Origin: Litorimonas sp964610115
GTDB taxonomy: Bacteria; Pseudomonadota; Alphaproteobacteria; Caulobacterales; Maricaulaceae
Direction of reading: 5' to 3'
Length of the DNA: 11,297 bases
Assembly: GCA_964610115.1 (NCBI GenBank)
Contig: CAZSUW010000075.1
Span: 1-11,297 of the forward strand
A model generated the notes under the pieces. The model saw nothing but the letters and a program-made list of their open reading frames with translations, was not told the DNA's origin and did not search any database. Each line of letters starts with the position of its first letter. Positions within the stretch are counted from its first letter, which is position 1. Positions 1 through 6,977 of this stretch are shown here, one piece after another. The position numbers and the translations under genes were made by a program.

Positions 1-953
1 GCGCGGCTTTCGGCCACGTCGCCGACCGGCGTGCTGGTCATATGCGGGTTGATATAATCGACCGTGTCCAGCCCGGCATCAGCGAGGGCGAGCGTCATGG
101 CGCGCTTCGCACCCTCACCCGACGGCGCGACCATATCATAGCCGTCTGACGTGGCGCCGTAGCCGAGGACTTCGGCGATGATCTCCGCCCCGCGCGCTGT
201 GGCATGTTCATAGCTTTCCAGCACGAGCATGGCTGCGCCGCCCGCAATGACAAAGCCGTCGCGGTTCGCATCAAACGGGCGGGAGGCTTTGTCCGGCGTG
301 TCGTTATAGAGGCTGCTCATCGCGCCCATGGCGTCGAATGTGTTGGACAGCATCCAGGTCAGCTCTTCCCCGCCGCCCGCAAACATGACGTCCTGCTTGC
401 CCCATTGAATTTGCTCGACGCTCGCTCCGATACAGTGCAGCGAGGTGGTGCAGGCGCTGGAAATGGAAAAGTTCACGCCTTTGATCTTGAAGTGGGTGGC
501 GAGGGTGGCGGACACCGTGCTACTCATCGCTTTGGGCACGGCGAACGGCCCGATGCGTTTGGGGCTATTGTTTTTGCGCGTGATGTCGGCGGCGCGGATG
601 ATGGTCGGCACAGACGGCCCGCCACTGCCTGCGATAATGCCCGTACGCGGATGGCTGATCTGGCTCTCGTCCAGGCCGGACTGCTTGATGGCTTGGTCCA
701 TAGCCAGCGCGGACCAGATGGACGCGTCGCCCATAAAGCGAAGCGACCGCTTGCCGATGATCTCTTTCGCCATCTCAGTCGTGTCGGCGGGGCGGCCCGA
801 GACTTGGGAACGGAAGCCATATTCCGCCATATCTGGATCATGTTGGATCCCGCAGCGGCCCTGGCGGAGGCTTTCCGTGACAGTGGCGGCGTCATTGCCG
901 ATACAGCTAATAATGCCCAGACCGGTGACGACGACTCGTTTCTTATCAGACAC
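1..953 (-). CDS. fabB: 3-oxoacyl-ACP synthase I (FabB), 3' end outside window
   Basis: Beta-ketoacyl-ACP synthase that condenses malonyl-ACP with acyl-ACP in the cytoplasm. With FabA it elongates the cis-3-decenoyl intermediate, so that unsaturated fatty acids are made without oxygen. The reading frame begins VSDKKRVVVTGLGI, like the family's KR-VVITGLGI start. It carries the nucleophile motif SSACTTSLH with Cys at residue 168, a DANRDGFVIAGG stretch, and the first catalytic His (residue 304) in PHMTSTPVGD. The second catalytic His lies beyond the window edge. About 317 of roughly 400 residues are present. The start is a GTG only 3 bases after the fabA stop, preceded by a GAAGAGGG Shine-Dalgarno-like stretch inside the fabA 3' end, so the two genes are probably translationally coupled. 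FabF is the alternative identity, but the fabA linkage and the FabB-like motifs favour FabB. One oddity is Met after the catalytic His, where Gly is usual. Confidence 0.95.
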   Translation of the reverse strand, partial: MSDKKRVVVTGLGIISCIGNDAATVTESLRQGRCGIQHDPDMAEYGFRSQVSGRPADTTEMAKEIIGKRSLRFMGDASIWSALAMDQAIKQSGLDESQISHPRTGIIAGSGGPSVPTIIRAADITRKNNSPKRIGPFAVPKAMSSTVSATLATHFKIKGVNFSISSACTTSLHCIGASVEQIQWGKQDVMFAGGGEELTWMLSNTFDAMGAMSSLYNDTPDKASRPFDANRDGFVIAGGAAMLVLESYEHATARGAEIIAEVLGYGATSDGYDMVAPSGEGAKRAMTLALADAGLDTVDYINPHMTSTPVGDVAESR

Positions 954-956
954 GGC

Positions 957-1472
957 TTAGCCCTCTTCTCGCTGGAACAGGCCGACGCGCAGGTCTTTGG
1001 CCTGATAGATCAACTCATCATCGGCATACATGCGTCCATCAGCAATTCCGAGGACAAGCTTGCGGCGGATAGCGCGCTTCATGTCGATTTCGTAGCGGAC
1101 TTTTTTGATGTCCGGGGTCACTTGGCCGGTGAATTTCACTTCGCCCACGCCCAGCGCGCGGCCGCGGCCTTGCCCGCCCGTCCAGCCGAGCCAGAAACCC
1201 ACCAACTGCCACATGGCGTCGAGACCCAGACAGCCCGGCATGACAGGGTCGCCTTGGAAGTGACATTCAAAAAACCAGAGGTCGGGGTTGATGTCGAGGT
1301 GAGCGATAATCTCGCCTTTACCGTTCGGCCCGCCATCATCATTAATGCGCTCAATCCGGTCGAGCATCAGCATGGGCGGCAAGGGCAGCTTGGCATTGCC
1401 CGGACCAAACAGCGAATTGGTCCCGCTTTCTATCAGATCATCATAATCATAGGACGGTTCAATCTTAATCAT
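957..1472 (-). CDS. fabA: 3-hydroxydecanoyl-ACP dehydratase/isomerase (FabA)
   Basis: Bifunctional hot-dog-fold enzyme. It dehydrates 3-hydroxydecanoyl-ACP and isomerises trans-2- to cis-3-decenoyl-ACP, the branch point for unsaturated fatty acids in the cytoplasm. It has 171 residues, against 172 for E. coli FabA. The hallmark run is intact: CHFQGDPVMPGCLGLDAMWQ at about 70-89, followed by LVGFWLGW and GRALGVGEVKFTGQV. The catalytic pair is His71 and Asp85. The isomerase-type FabA is longer and more conserved here than FabZ, so FabZ is unlikely. The ATG start is followed by IKIEPSYDYDDLI, which matches the usual N-terminus. No clear ribosome binding site precedes it. It is followed directly by fabB on the same strand, giving an fabA-fabB operon. 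A TPR gene ends 68 bases upstream in the same direction. Confidence 0.97.
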   Translation of the reverse strand: MIKIEPSYDYDDLIESGTNSLFGPGNAKLPLPPMLMLDRIERINDDGGPNGKGEIIAHLDINPDLWFFECHFQGDPVMPGCLGLDAMWQLVGFWLGWTGGQGRGRALGVGEVKFTGQVTPDIKKVRYEIDMKRAIRRKLVLGIADGRMYADDELIYQAKDLRVGLFQREEG

Positions 1473-1475
1473 GAT

Positions 1476-1491
1476 CGCGTGTTTAGACGCG
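1476..1491. repeat. Inverted repeat immediately upstream of fabA
   Basis: The sequence cgcgt-gtttag-acgcg has two perfect 5-base arms around a 6-base centre. It ends 3 bases before the fabA ATG, where a ribosome binding site would normally sit. It could be a small operator or a translation-affecting hairpin, or chance in G+C-rich DNA. No function is shown by the sequence. Confidence 0.3.
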
Positions 1492-1540
1492 TGGGCGGCG
1501 CGGGCAAGTCCTAAGTGGCGACGAAACTGCGCCGATCTGT

Positions 1541-2107
1541 TTAGCTAGCCGCGTTGCGCGGCCGGACTTCATAGCGGGAGAGGGCGTTTTGCGCAGGGGT
1601 CCAGCCAGGCTTTAAGCTCAGGGCGCGGGTCAAGTCGTCATAAGCGCCGCGAAGATTGCCTTGGCGATCATGGATCAGCGCGCGGTTATAAAGCGCTTCC
1701 GCCTCCTTTTCTGTGCCAAGCGCAAGCGCTGTGTTCACCGCGACCAAAGCCTCGTCATAGCGTTCCGTGTAAAACAGGGCGGCGGCATAATTGATAAAGG
1801 CTTCTGGCAGATCGTCTTTCAAGGCCAGTGCGGCTTCGTAATCGGCAACGGCTTTTTCGTGTTCGCCCTTGCGCATTTGTAAGACACCGCGATTGACATA
1901 GGTGGCGGCTTCGTCGCTGCGCGTTAGGGCATCGGACAAAGCGTTCGTACACGTTTGGATCGCGCCAGTTGAACCTTTATCCCCTGTCTTGGCCGACATG
2001 AAACAACTCTGCGCATTGCCTTCACCATAGACAAATACCTGCGCGGCGGCGGGGACAGCAGTGAAAGACAAAAGCGCGGCGAGGGGGAGGAGAGCTTTAA
2101 GGGTCAT
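1541..2107 (-). CDS. Exported TPR-repeat protein (188 aa)
   Basis: A small periplasmic protein of unknown specific function. Residues 1-22 form a clear Sec signal peptide (basic start, hydrophobic LLPLAALLSFTAV core) ending AAA before Gln23, so cleavage there by signal peptidase I is likely. The mature part has two cysteines (35 and 53) flanking a short helical segment and possibly disulfide-bonded. Three tandem TPR-like helix pairs follow at about 67-100, 101-134 and 136-169 (NRGVLQMRKGEHEKAVADYE; NYAAALFYTERYDEALVAVN; NRALIHDRQGNLRGAYDDL). TPRs are protein-binding scaffolds. It lies 68 bases upstream of fabA on the same strand, so co-transcription is possible, but nothing links it to fatty acid synthesis. 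ATG start; no strong Shine-Dalgarno sequence. I do not recognise a named family. Confidence 0.85.
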   Translation of the reverse strand: MTLKALLPLAALLSFTAVPAAAQVFVYGEGNAQSCFMSAKTGDKGSTGAIQTCTNALSDALTRSDEAATYVNRGVLQMRKGEHEKAVADYEAALALKDDLPEAFINYAAALFYTERYDEALVAVNTALALGTEKEAEALYNRALIHDRQGNLRGAYDDLTRALSLKPGWTPAQNALSRYEVRPRNAAS

Positions 2108-2152
2108 GTTTCAACCATAGCAGAAAAAGGGCTTTTGCGCTAGTCATCCCCC
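2108..2152. promoter_or_regulatory. Divergent spacer between TPR and cupin genes
   Basis: Forty-five bases separate two divergent ATG codons, so promoters for both directions must lie here or run into the genes. It contains an A/T-rich symmetric core, aaaag-gg-ctttt (2124-2134 region), in otherwise G+C-rich DNA. A CTATGG element on the minus strand sits about 8 bases before the TPR ATG and could be a -10 box for a leaderless or near-leaderless transcript. No -35 box is convincing, and neither start has a clear Shine-Dalgarno sequence. Confidence 0.3.
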
Positions 2153-2551
2153 ATGACAGACACCCAACCCAACCCTCAGCCCGTCTTTTTGGACGCGGCG
2201 CAATTTGCTCAAGGGCAGGTCTTTCAACTCAAAGACGCATTGGCGCGGGATGACGTATGGTTCAATCAGGCCTTGGTGAACGCGAATGAAAGTGTGCTTC
2301 GTGTGGCCCGTCTGCACGGGGAGTTTCATCATCACAGCCACGACACGGACGAGCTTTTCTTTGTTATTGACGGGGCCATGCAGATCGAGCTGGATGGGAT
2401 GATGCACGACCTGCCGACGGGCAGTGGAGTTTGCGTCCCTGCGGGCATGGTCCACCGGACCCGTGCCGATCAGCCTTGCACGGTTTTATTAGTCGCGGCG
2501 GCGGACGCTTCAATGGCTGGCGTGACGCCCGCGGAGGTGGGTGGAAACTAA
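2153..2551 (+). CDS. Small single-domain cupin protein
   Basis: A 132-residue soluble protein consisting of one cupin beta-barrel. Both conserved motifs are complete. Motif 1 is GEFHHHSHDTDELFFVIDG, giving ligands His61, His63 and Glu67. Motif 2 is GSGVCVPAGMVHRT, giving His101. A bound divalent metal is therefore expected. Small cupins of this kind may be mannose-6-phosphate isomerase-like, dioxygenases or ligand sensors; the sequence does not decide which, and no substrate is assigned. There is no signal peptide, so it is cytoplasmic. The ATG lies 45 bases from the divergent TPR gene, and there is no obvious ribosome binding site. The TAA stop overlaps the ATG of yidD by one base (TAATG), which implies co-transcription and probable translational coupling. 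Confidence 0.9.
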   Translation: MTDTQPNPQPVFLDAAQFAQGQVFQLKDALARDDVWFNQALVNANESVLRVARLHGEFHHHSHDTDELFFVIDGAMQIELDGMMHDLPTGSGVCVPAGMVHRTRADQPCTVLLVAAADASMAGVTPAEVGGN

Positions 2552-2820
2552 TGCGATTTATCGCTTTGCTATCTATCCGCGGCTACAAGCTCATTATTTC
2601 CCCCATTCTCGCTGCGCTCGGTGTGCGGTGTAATCATGCGCCGTCCTGTTCAGACTATACGGCACAGGCGATCCGCCAGCACGGATTTTGGGCGGGCGGC
2701 TGGATGGGGCTGGCACGGATCGTGCGCTGCCACCCTTGGGGAACGCATGGGCATGACCCGGTTCCGGACGAAGCCTCCGGGTCATGGTGGCGGCCATGGA
2801 CTTATGGCCGCTGGCGCTGA
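2551..2820 (+). CDS. yidD: Membrane protein insertion efficiency factor YidD
   Basis: YidD is a small, inner-membrane-associated protein thought to help YidC-dependent insertion of membrane proteins. This copy has 89 residues, typical for the family. The diagnostic pattern is present: an amphipathic N-terminus RGYKLIISPIL, then CNHAPSCSDYTAQAIRQHG with Cys27 and Cys33, then RIVRCHPWGTHGHDPVP with Cys60. The frame is open further upstream, but the family N-terminus begins at this ATG. Upstream residues would overlap the cupin gene, so the ATG at the TAATG junction is chosen. The family is often found between rnpA and yidC; here it is downstream of a cupin gene instead. Its last 19 bases overlap the tail of the oppositely oriented PBP gene. 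Confidence 0.95.
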   Translation: MRFIALLSIRGYKLIISPILAALGVRCNHAPSCSDYTAQAIRQHGFWAGGWMGLARIVRCHPWGTHGHDPVPDEASGSWWRPWTYGRWR

Positions 2821-4775
2821 TCGGGTTGGGGGCTTGCCGCGGGACTTGCCGCGGGACTTGCGGGGGCCGGCGCTTGTGCGGGGGGAACAGCCGCTTCCAA
2901 CGTATCCAGCAAGCTATTAAACTCGGCCTGTCGAATGGCCCAGTCAGGTTCGGGCGCCTGCGGGAGCGTGGCGCGCGGCCGATCTTCCAGCGCCGCGCCC
3001 ATCACATCGGCGAAAATTCGCGCGGGGATCGTCCCTCCCGTCACGCCACGCATGGGCTGATTGTCATCATCCCCGACCCAGACGGCTAAGGACAGATCGG
3101 GGGCAACTCCAACAAACCAGGCATCGCGATTATCATTGGTTGTACCGGTTTTGCCGCCAATATCGCGCCCGGATATGCGCGCGGCTCGCCCGGTGCCTTG
3201 CTCGACGCTGCGCACCAACATGCGGTTCATCAAGCGCAGCTCTGAGGGGTTAAGGACGCGGCGTTCCTCTGTCGGCGTGCGGTCATAAAGCGGTGTTCCG
3301 TCGGCTGTCGCGATGGATAAAAGCGCGTGGGGTTCGGCCTGATAGCCCATTGTCCCGAAGGGTTGATAGGCCCGGGCCAGATCAATCATGCCGACACCTT
3401 GCGCGCCCAGGGCAAGGCTGGGCAAAGGGCTAAGATCATTCAAGCCTAAGGTTGCGGCGGTTTCCACAACCGCCTCTGCGCCAATCGATTCTGAAACCCT
3501 GACAGCGACGGTGTTTAAGCTCTCTGCCATGGCGTCTTCAAGGCGCCACCGCTTGTTCGACGTGTCGCCGCCAAAGTTTTCCGGCGTCCAGTCGCCAATG
3601 GTAATAGAGCTGTCGATTTCCTCCGCCCATGGGCTCATTCCGGCGCGGATCGCAGCCAGATAAACGACGGGTTTAAAACTACTGCCCGGTTGGCGTTGCA
3701 TCGTCGTGGCGCGGTTAAACTGGCTGATTTGATAATCGCGTCCGCCGACCATGGCCAGAATAGCGCCGTCACCGCCCAGTAAAACCAGCGCGCCTTGGCT
3801 TGCCCCACGATCAGGGTCTAGGTGCGTATTCACAGCCGCATGCGCGAGCTGTTGCAGCGGCGCATCCACGCTAAGTTGGACGATAAGATCGCGGTTCGGC
3901 ACGCCAATTTGACGTTCCAGTTCGGGCCAAATCCAATCCACTATGTATTCAGCCGGATCATTGCGGCGCGGGCGATAGACAGAAACAGGCGCGGTGAGCG
4001 CTGTCTCTAATACGCCGTCATCGAGCAAGCCCCGACGATCCATCCCGCGCAGGACAGTCCGCATGCGGGCAGCGGCGCGGTCTGGATGATCGACCGGGTA
4101 AAGCGCGGACGGCGCTTTCAGCAGACCCGCTAACATGGCCGCTTCGGATAAAGTCAGCTCCGTTGGCGGGCGACCAAAATAGAGATCGCTCGCGGCTTCC
4201 AATCCCCAAGCCCCGCCGCCAAAATAAACGCGCGAGAGATAGAGGCGCAGCAGCTCATCCTTGGAAAAGCGGCGCTCCAGCCAGACGGCCAGCATCATTT
4301 CCTGGGCTTTGCGGGTCAGCGTCTGGTCCGGCGTCAGGAACACATTCTTGGTTAGCTGTTGTGTGAGCGTCGACCCGCCTTCGACCACGCGGCCGGCGCG
4401 GAGATTGCGATAGGCAGCCCGCGCCAGACCATAAGGATCCACCCCGCTATGGGCGTAAAAGCGGCGATCTTCGGTCGCCAGAACCGCTTGGCGCATATGG
4501 GGCGGCAGGGAGGTGATCGGAGTCGGCGCTTGGGCCTGAGCGCCGCGCACCACCAGATCGCGCCCCTGACGATCAATAATCTGGATAGAAGGCGGGCGGT
4601 TCTGTTCCCACAGGCGCGCCGGATCGGGCAGGTCGCCAGATAAATGCGCAAACAGGCCGAGGATAGCCATGCCGCCCAGATAGGCGAGCGTGCCGCCGGC
4701 AATCAGACTGCGCTGCAGACCAAGTTTGACGCCCTGAGTTAGGCGAGGCGATAATGTCGGGAGCGCAAAGCGCAT
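2802..4775 (-). CDS. Class A penicillin-binding protein (PBP1-type glycosyltransferase/transpeptidase)
   Basis: A bifunctional peptidoglycan synthase anchored in the inner membrane. It polymerises lipid II and cross-links the glycan strands in the periplasm. A short basic cytoplasmic tail precedes one membrane segment at about 22-44. The GT51 domain follows, with ATEDRRFYAHSGVD (catalytic Glu102), GGSTLTQQLTKN (133-144), RKAQEMMLAVWLERRFSKDE and LYLSRVYFGGGAWG. The transpeptidase domain has the three active-site motifs: SSFK (Ser365, Lys368), SLN (419-421) and KTGT (542-545). The length, 657 residues, suits the shorter class A PBPs that lack a large inserted domain. The tail after about 630 is a Pro/Ala-rich, probably disordered segment partly coded by a 12-base repeat. 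It has its own 116-base upstream spacer after the antiporter gene. The ATG is chosen because it gives the membrane anchor at the expected distance. Which numbered PBP it is cannot be told here. Confidence 0.96.
   Translation of the reverse strand: MRFALPTLSPRLTQGVKLGLQRSLIAGGTLAYLGGMAILGLFAHLSGDLPDPARLWEQNRPPSIQIIDRQGRDLVVRGAQAQAPTPITSLPPHMRQAVLATEDRRFYAHSGVDPYGLARAAYRNLRAGRVVEGGSTLTQQLTKNVFLTPDQTLTRKAQEMMLAVWLERRFSKDELLRLYLSRVYFGGGAWGLEAASDLYFGRPPTELTLSEAAMLAGLLKAPSALYPVDHPDRAAARMRTVLRGMDRRGLLDDGVLETALTAPVSVYRPRRNDPAEYIVDWIWPELERQIGVPNRDLIVQLSVDAPLQQLAHAAVNTHLDPDRGASQGALVLLGGDGAILAMVGGRDYQISQFNRATTMQRQPGSSFKPVVYLAAIRAGMSPWAEEIDSSITIGDWTPENFGGDTSNKRWRLEDAMAESLNTVAVRVSESIGAEAVVETAATLGLNDLSPLPSLALGAQGVGMIDLARAYQPFGTMGYQAEPHALLSIATADGTPLYDRTPTEERRVLNPSELRLMNRMLVRSVEQGTGRAARISGRDIGGKTGTTNDNRDAWFVGVAPDLSLAVWVGDDDNQPMRGVTGGTIPARIFADVMGAALEDRPRATLPQAPEPDWAIRQAEFNSLLDTLEAAVPPAQAPAPASPAASPAASPQPDQRQRP
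2833..2856. repeat. Two perfect 12-base tandem copies in the PBP 3' end
   Basis: The unit cttgccgcggga occurs twice in direct contact, and a third, partial copy (cttgcgggg) follows. On the coding strand it gives the SPAASPAASP portion of the Pro/Ala-rich C-terminal tail. As a multiple of three bases, copy-number change would lengthen or shorten the tail without a frameshift. Confidence 0.8.
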
Positions 4776-4891
4776 GGCAATAAGTCCGGCGTGAAAATCC
4801 GCCAGACCATCGCAAGACTGTGGTTAAGGGCGCGTTTACGCTTCGCGGTTTGACTGTTGGCGGGCAGCTTTCATCTGGGATCAGCTGAGGT
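4776..4891 (-). promoter_or_regulatory. PBP upstream spacer with possible CtrA half-site
   Basis: This 116-base spacer lies between the antiporter stop and the PBP ATG, both on the minus strand, and presumably carries the PBP promoter. Read toward the PBP gene it contains TTAACCAC at 4827-4820. This matches 7 of 8 bases of the TTAACCAT box reported for the alphaproteobacterial cell-cycle regulator CtrA and lies about 45 bases before the ATG. One near-match is weak evidence. I see no good -35/-10 pair and no T-tailed terminator for the antiporter transcript. Confidence 0.25.
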
Positions 4892-6889
4892 CTAACTCGG
4901 TAGCTCACCCAAAGGCCCGGCCAGGCTGTCACCGGCGCGCTTGGCCCCTTCGCCACGCGTGATTTCCTGATCATGGGCGGGGCAGAAGGACAGGACTGTC
5001 GCGCCGCGTGCCTTATCCTCTTGACCGGGGCCGATAAATTCTAACGTTCCGTCAGGCCGCTTTGCGAGGATAAGGTCAAGATTGTCACCACGGTCGCGGT
5101 AGAGATCTTCCAGCGTGTAAGCGTCTGACAGCTTCGTCACGCGGAAGCGCCATCCGCTCCACCAATCGCGGGTCAGGGTATCAAAGTTACGCCCGCGCGA
5201 TGTCAGCGTGCGACCGCGTGATGTATAGGCGATCCCGATGCCATCATCATCGCTGCCTTCTGTATTGCTGATCTGGAAGACGCGGTTACGGCCAAGCTCT
5301 GGGCCGAATTCGACAGAGACCAGCGCGTTATAGGCTTCATTAGGTGTCGCCGCGACAATGTAGTTAAAGGCGCTGTGATCCAGACTATAATCCGCATTCT
5401 CTGACAGGACTTCGCCAAAGAAGGTCTCGTGCCCGTCCAGTCGCGCGCCGCGCAAGCGCCGCCAATTTGTATCGGCGACCAGAACGCCCACGCCCATATC
5501 GCGCAGGGCTTTGGCAAGGCCGAGCGACCATGGATTGGCCCCAACCACTAACACACCGTCGCCGCCCCCCGCGCTTAGCCCTAACATCTTGGCCAGGGGA
5601 CCAATGCAAAAGCCTGCGAACAAAACGGTCGCGCCGACCAAAGCAAAGGCGAGCGGCACGAACAGCGCGCCTTGATCCAGACCGAGGGCTTGTAATTCAG
5701 CGGCGAACAAGCCTGCCACGGCCACGGCCACAATACCGCGCGGCGCGATCAGGCTGATGAGCAAGGATTCGCGCCAGGACAAGCCCGATCCAATCGTTGA
5801 AATCATAACGGCAATGGGCCGGACCAAGACCATCATGGCTAGAACGAATAGCCAGATCGGCAGACCGCTGGTCGAGAACATGCGCGATAGCACATCCGGC
5901 GTTAGCGTCGCGGTCAGCATGACAAACACGCCGGAAACAAGGATGACTGTGATAGTTTCTTTAAACCGGCGCATTTCCACGGCGGCCGCAAACTTTAGGT
6001 TTGCCATGGTCATGCCCATGGCCGTGACCGTTAGAAGGCCCGTTTCATCGGCAATGGTGTTGGATGCCACATAGACGGCCAGCACCCAAGCCGTGACAAC
6101 GGGCGCTTTTAGATATTCCGGGATCATGCCTTGGCGGAAGGCCCAAGTCAGGGCGTAGGCTGACGCGATACCGATCAAGACGCCAAAGACACAGGCAAAG
6201 GCAAGAAGCCCGAAAATGCCGAGGGCGCTCGCGCCCGTCATTTGGAAGACGATGACCTTATACCCGACAACAGCGAAGAGGGCGCCGACGGGATCGTTCA
6301 CAATGCCTTCCCATTTCAACACATTGGCGGGGCGGTGCTTTAAGTGGGCTTGACGCAGCAGCGGCATGATAACGGTCGGGCCTGTTACCACGAACAGACC
6401 GCCCACCATGACAGAGATCAGCAGAGGCAGCTGCACAAGATGATAAGCCGCCAGCGCGCCCAAAATCCAGGCAATCGGCCCCCCGAATAGCACCATGCGC
6501 GATACCGCTTGGCGGGCATCGCCCAGATCCTTAAACCGTAAGTTCAGCCCGCCTTCAAACAGGATAATGGCCACGGCCAGCCCGATCATGGGGCGGTACA
6601 CGTCCCCAAAATCGTTGACCGGATCCAGGTGGATCGCCCCCAACAAGTCGTGAGCGACTTTCACCGCGTCCCAGTTTAACAAAGCGCCGATCAAGGGACC
6701 AAATATCAGACCGGCCACAGCCATTAGGACAATGGCGGGACGTTGCAGTCGCCACGCCAGCCATTGGGCCCCAATGCCTAAAACCCCGATCAGGGCAATT
6801 TTAATGGGCAGGCTCGACGCTACATGGTGCCCGGCCTCTGCCGTTGCCGCAAAAATCATAAGGGTCCCGTCCTCAATGACCGGCCCCAT
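4892..6889 (-). CDS. CPA1-family (NhaP-type) cation/proton antiporter with cytoplasmic C-terminal domain
   Basis: An inner-membrane exchanger, probably Na+/H+ or K+/H+, involved in pH and salt homeostasis. Residues about 27-432 are a polytopic membrane domain with many hydrophobic helices. CPA1 signatures are visible: ILFEGGLNL (109-117), VVTGPTVIMPLLR (167-179), WEGIVNDPVGAL with the Asn198-Asp199 pair typical of CPA1, and APRGIVAVAVAG (382-393). The tail from about 445 begins VLVVGANPWSLGLAKAL, a Rossmann-like beta-alpha-beta start resembling TrkA-N/RCK regulatory domains. The glycine pattern is degenerate, and a second alpha/beta region runs to residue 665. Ion specificity cannot be read from the sequence. 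Two ATGs compete, at 6889 and at 6859 (starting MIFAATAEAG); the second shortens the protein by ten residues and is equally plausible. The gene lies 88 bases downstream of an unidentified gene on the same strand. Confidence 0.92.
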   Translation of the reverse strand: MGPVIEDGTLMIFAATAEAGHHVASSLPIKIALIGVLGIGAQWLAWRLQRPAIVLMAVAGLIFGPLIGALLNWDAVKVAHDLLGAIHLDPVNDFGDVYRPMIGLAVAIILFEGGLNLRFKDLGDARQAVSRMVLFGGPIAWILGALAAYHLVQLPLLISVMVGGLFVVTGPTVIMPLLRQAHLKHRPANVLKWEGIVNDPVGALFAVVGYKVIVFQMTGASALGIFGLLAFACVFGVLIGIASAYALTWAFRQGMIPEYLKAPVVTAWVLAVYVASNTIADETGLLTVTAMGMTMANLKFAAAVEMRRFKETITVILVSGVFVMLTATLTPDVLSRMFSTSGLPIWLFVLAMMVLVRPIAVMISTIGSGLSWRESLLISLIAPRGIVAVAVAGLFAAELQALGLDQGALFVPLAFALVGATVLFAGFCIGPLAKMLGLSAGGGDGVLVVGANPWSLGLAKALRDMGVGVLVADTNWRRLRGARLDGHETFFGEVLSENADYSLDHSAFNYIVAATPNEAYNALVSVEFGPELGRNRVFQISNTEGSDDDGIGIAYTSRGRTLTSRGRNFDTLTRDWWSGWRFRVTKLSDAYTLEDLYRDRGDNLDLILAKRPDGTLEFIGPGQEDKARGATVLSFCPAHDQEITRGEGAKRAGDSLAGPLGELPS

Positions 6890-6946
6890 TCCCCAATGCG
6901 GCGCAGTCCTCTTTGGGCGGGTTTAGCGGGGCCGGATCAATCGGTC

Positions 6947-6962
6947 CAGCGCCGAGGCGCTG
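6947..6962. repeat. Perfect 7-base-arm inverted repeat between two minus-strand genes
   Basis: The sequence cagcgcc-ga-ggcgctg pairs perfectly over 7 bases each side of a 2-base centre. It sits in the 88-base gap after the unidentified gene's stop and before the antiporter start. No T-run follows on the minus strand, so it is not a standard intrinsic terminator. It could be an mRNA processing or stability hairpin, or a dyad operator. Confidence 0.4.
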
Positions 6963-6977
6963 TCCGTGTGTAACCCT

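Noticed and set aside
204..1514. Long plus-strand open frame (436 codons) across fabB and fabA
   Set aside because: It is antisense to two strongly conserved enzymes, its protein has no recognisable domain, and its length is explained by low stop frequency opposite G+C-rich coding DNA.
2200..2450. Minus-strand open frames opposite the cupin gene
   Set aside because: The plus frame has complete cupin motifs and metal ligands; the opposite frame shows no domain.
2431..2550. A 40-codon upstream extension of yidD
   Set aside because: It overlaps the cupin coding sequence in another frame, and the YidD family starts at the ATG at 2551.
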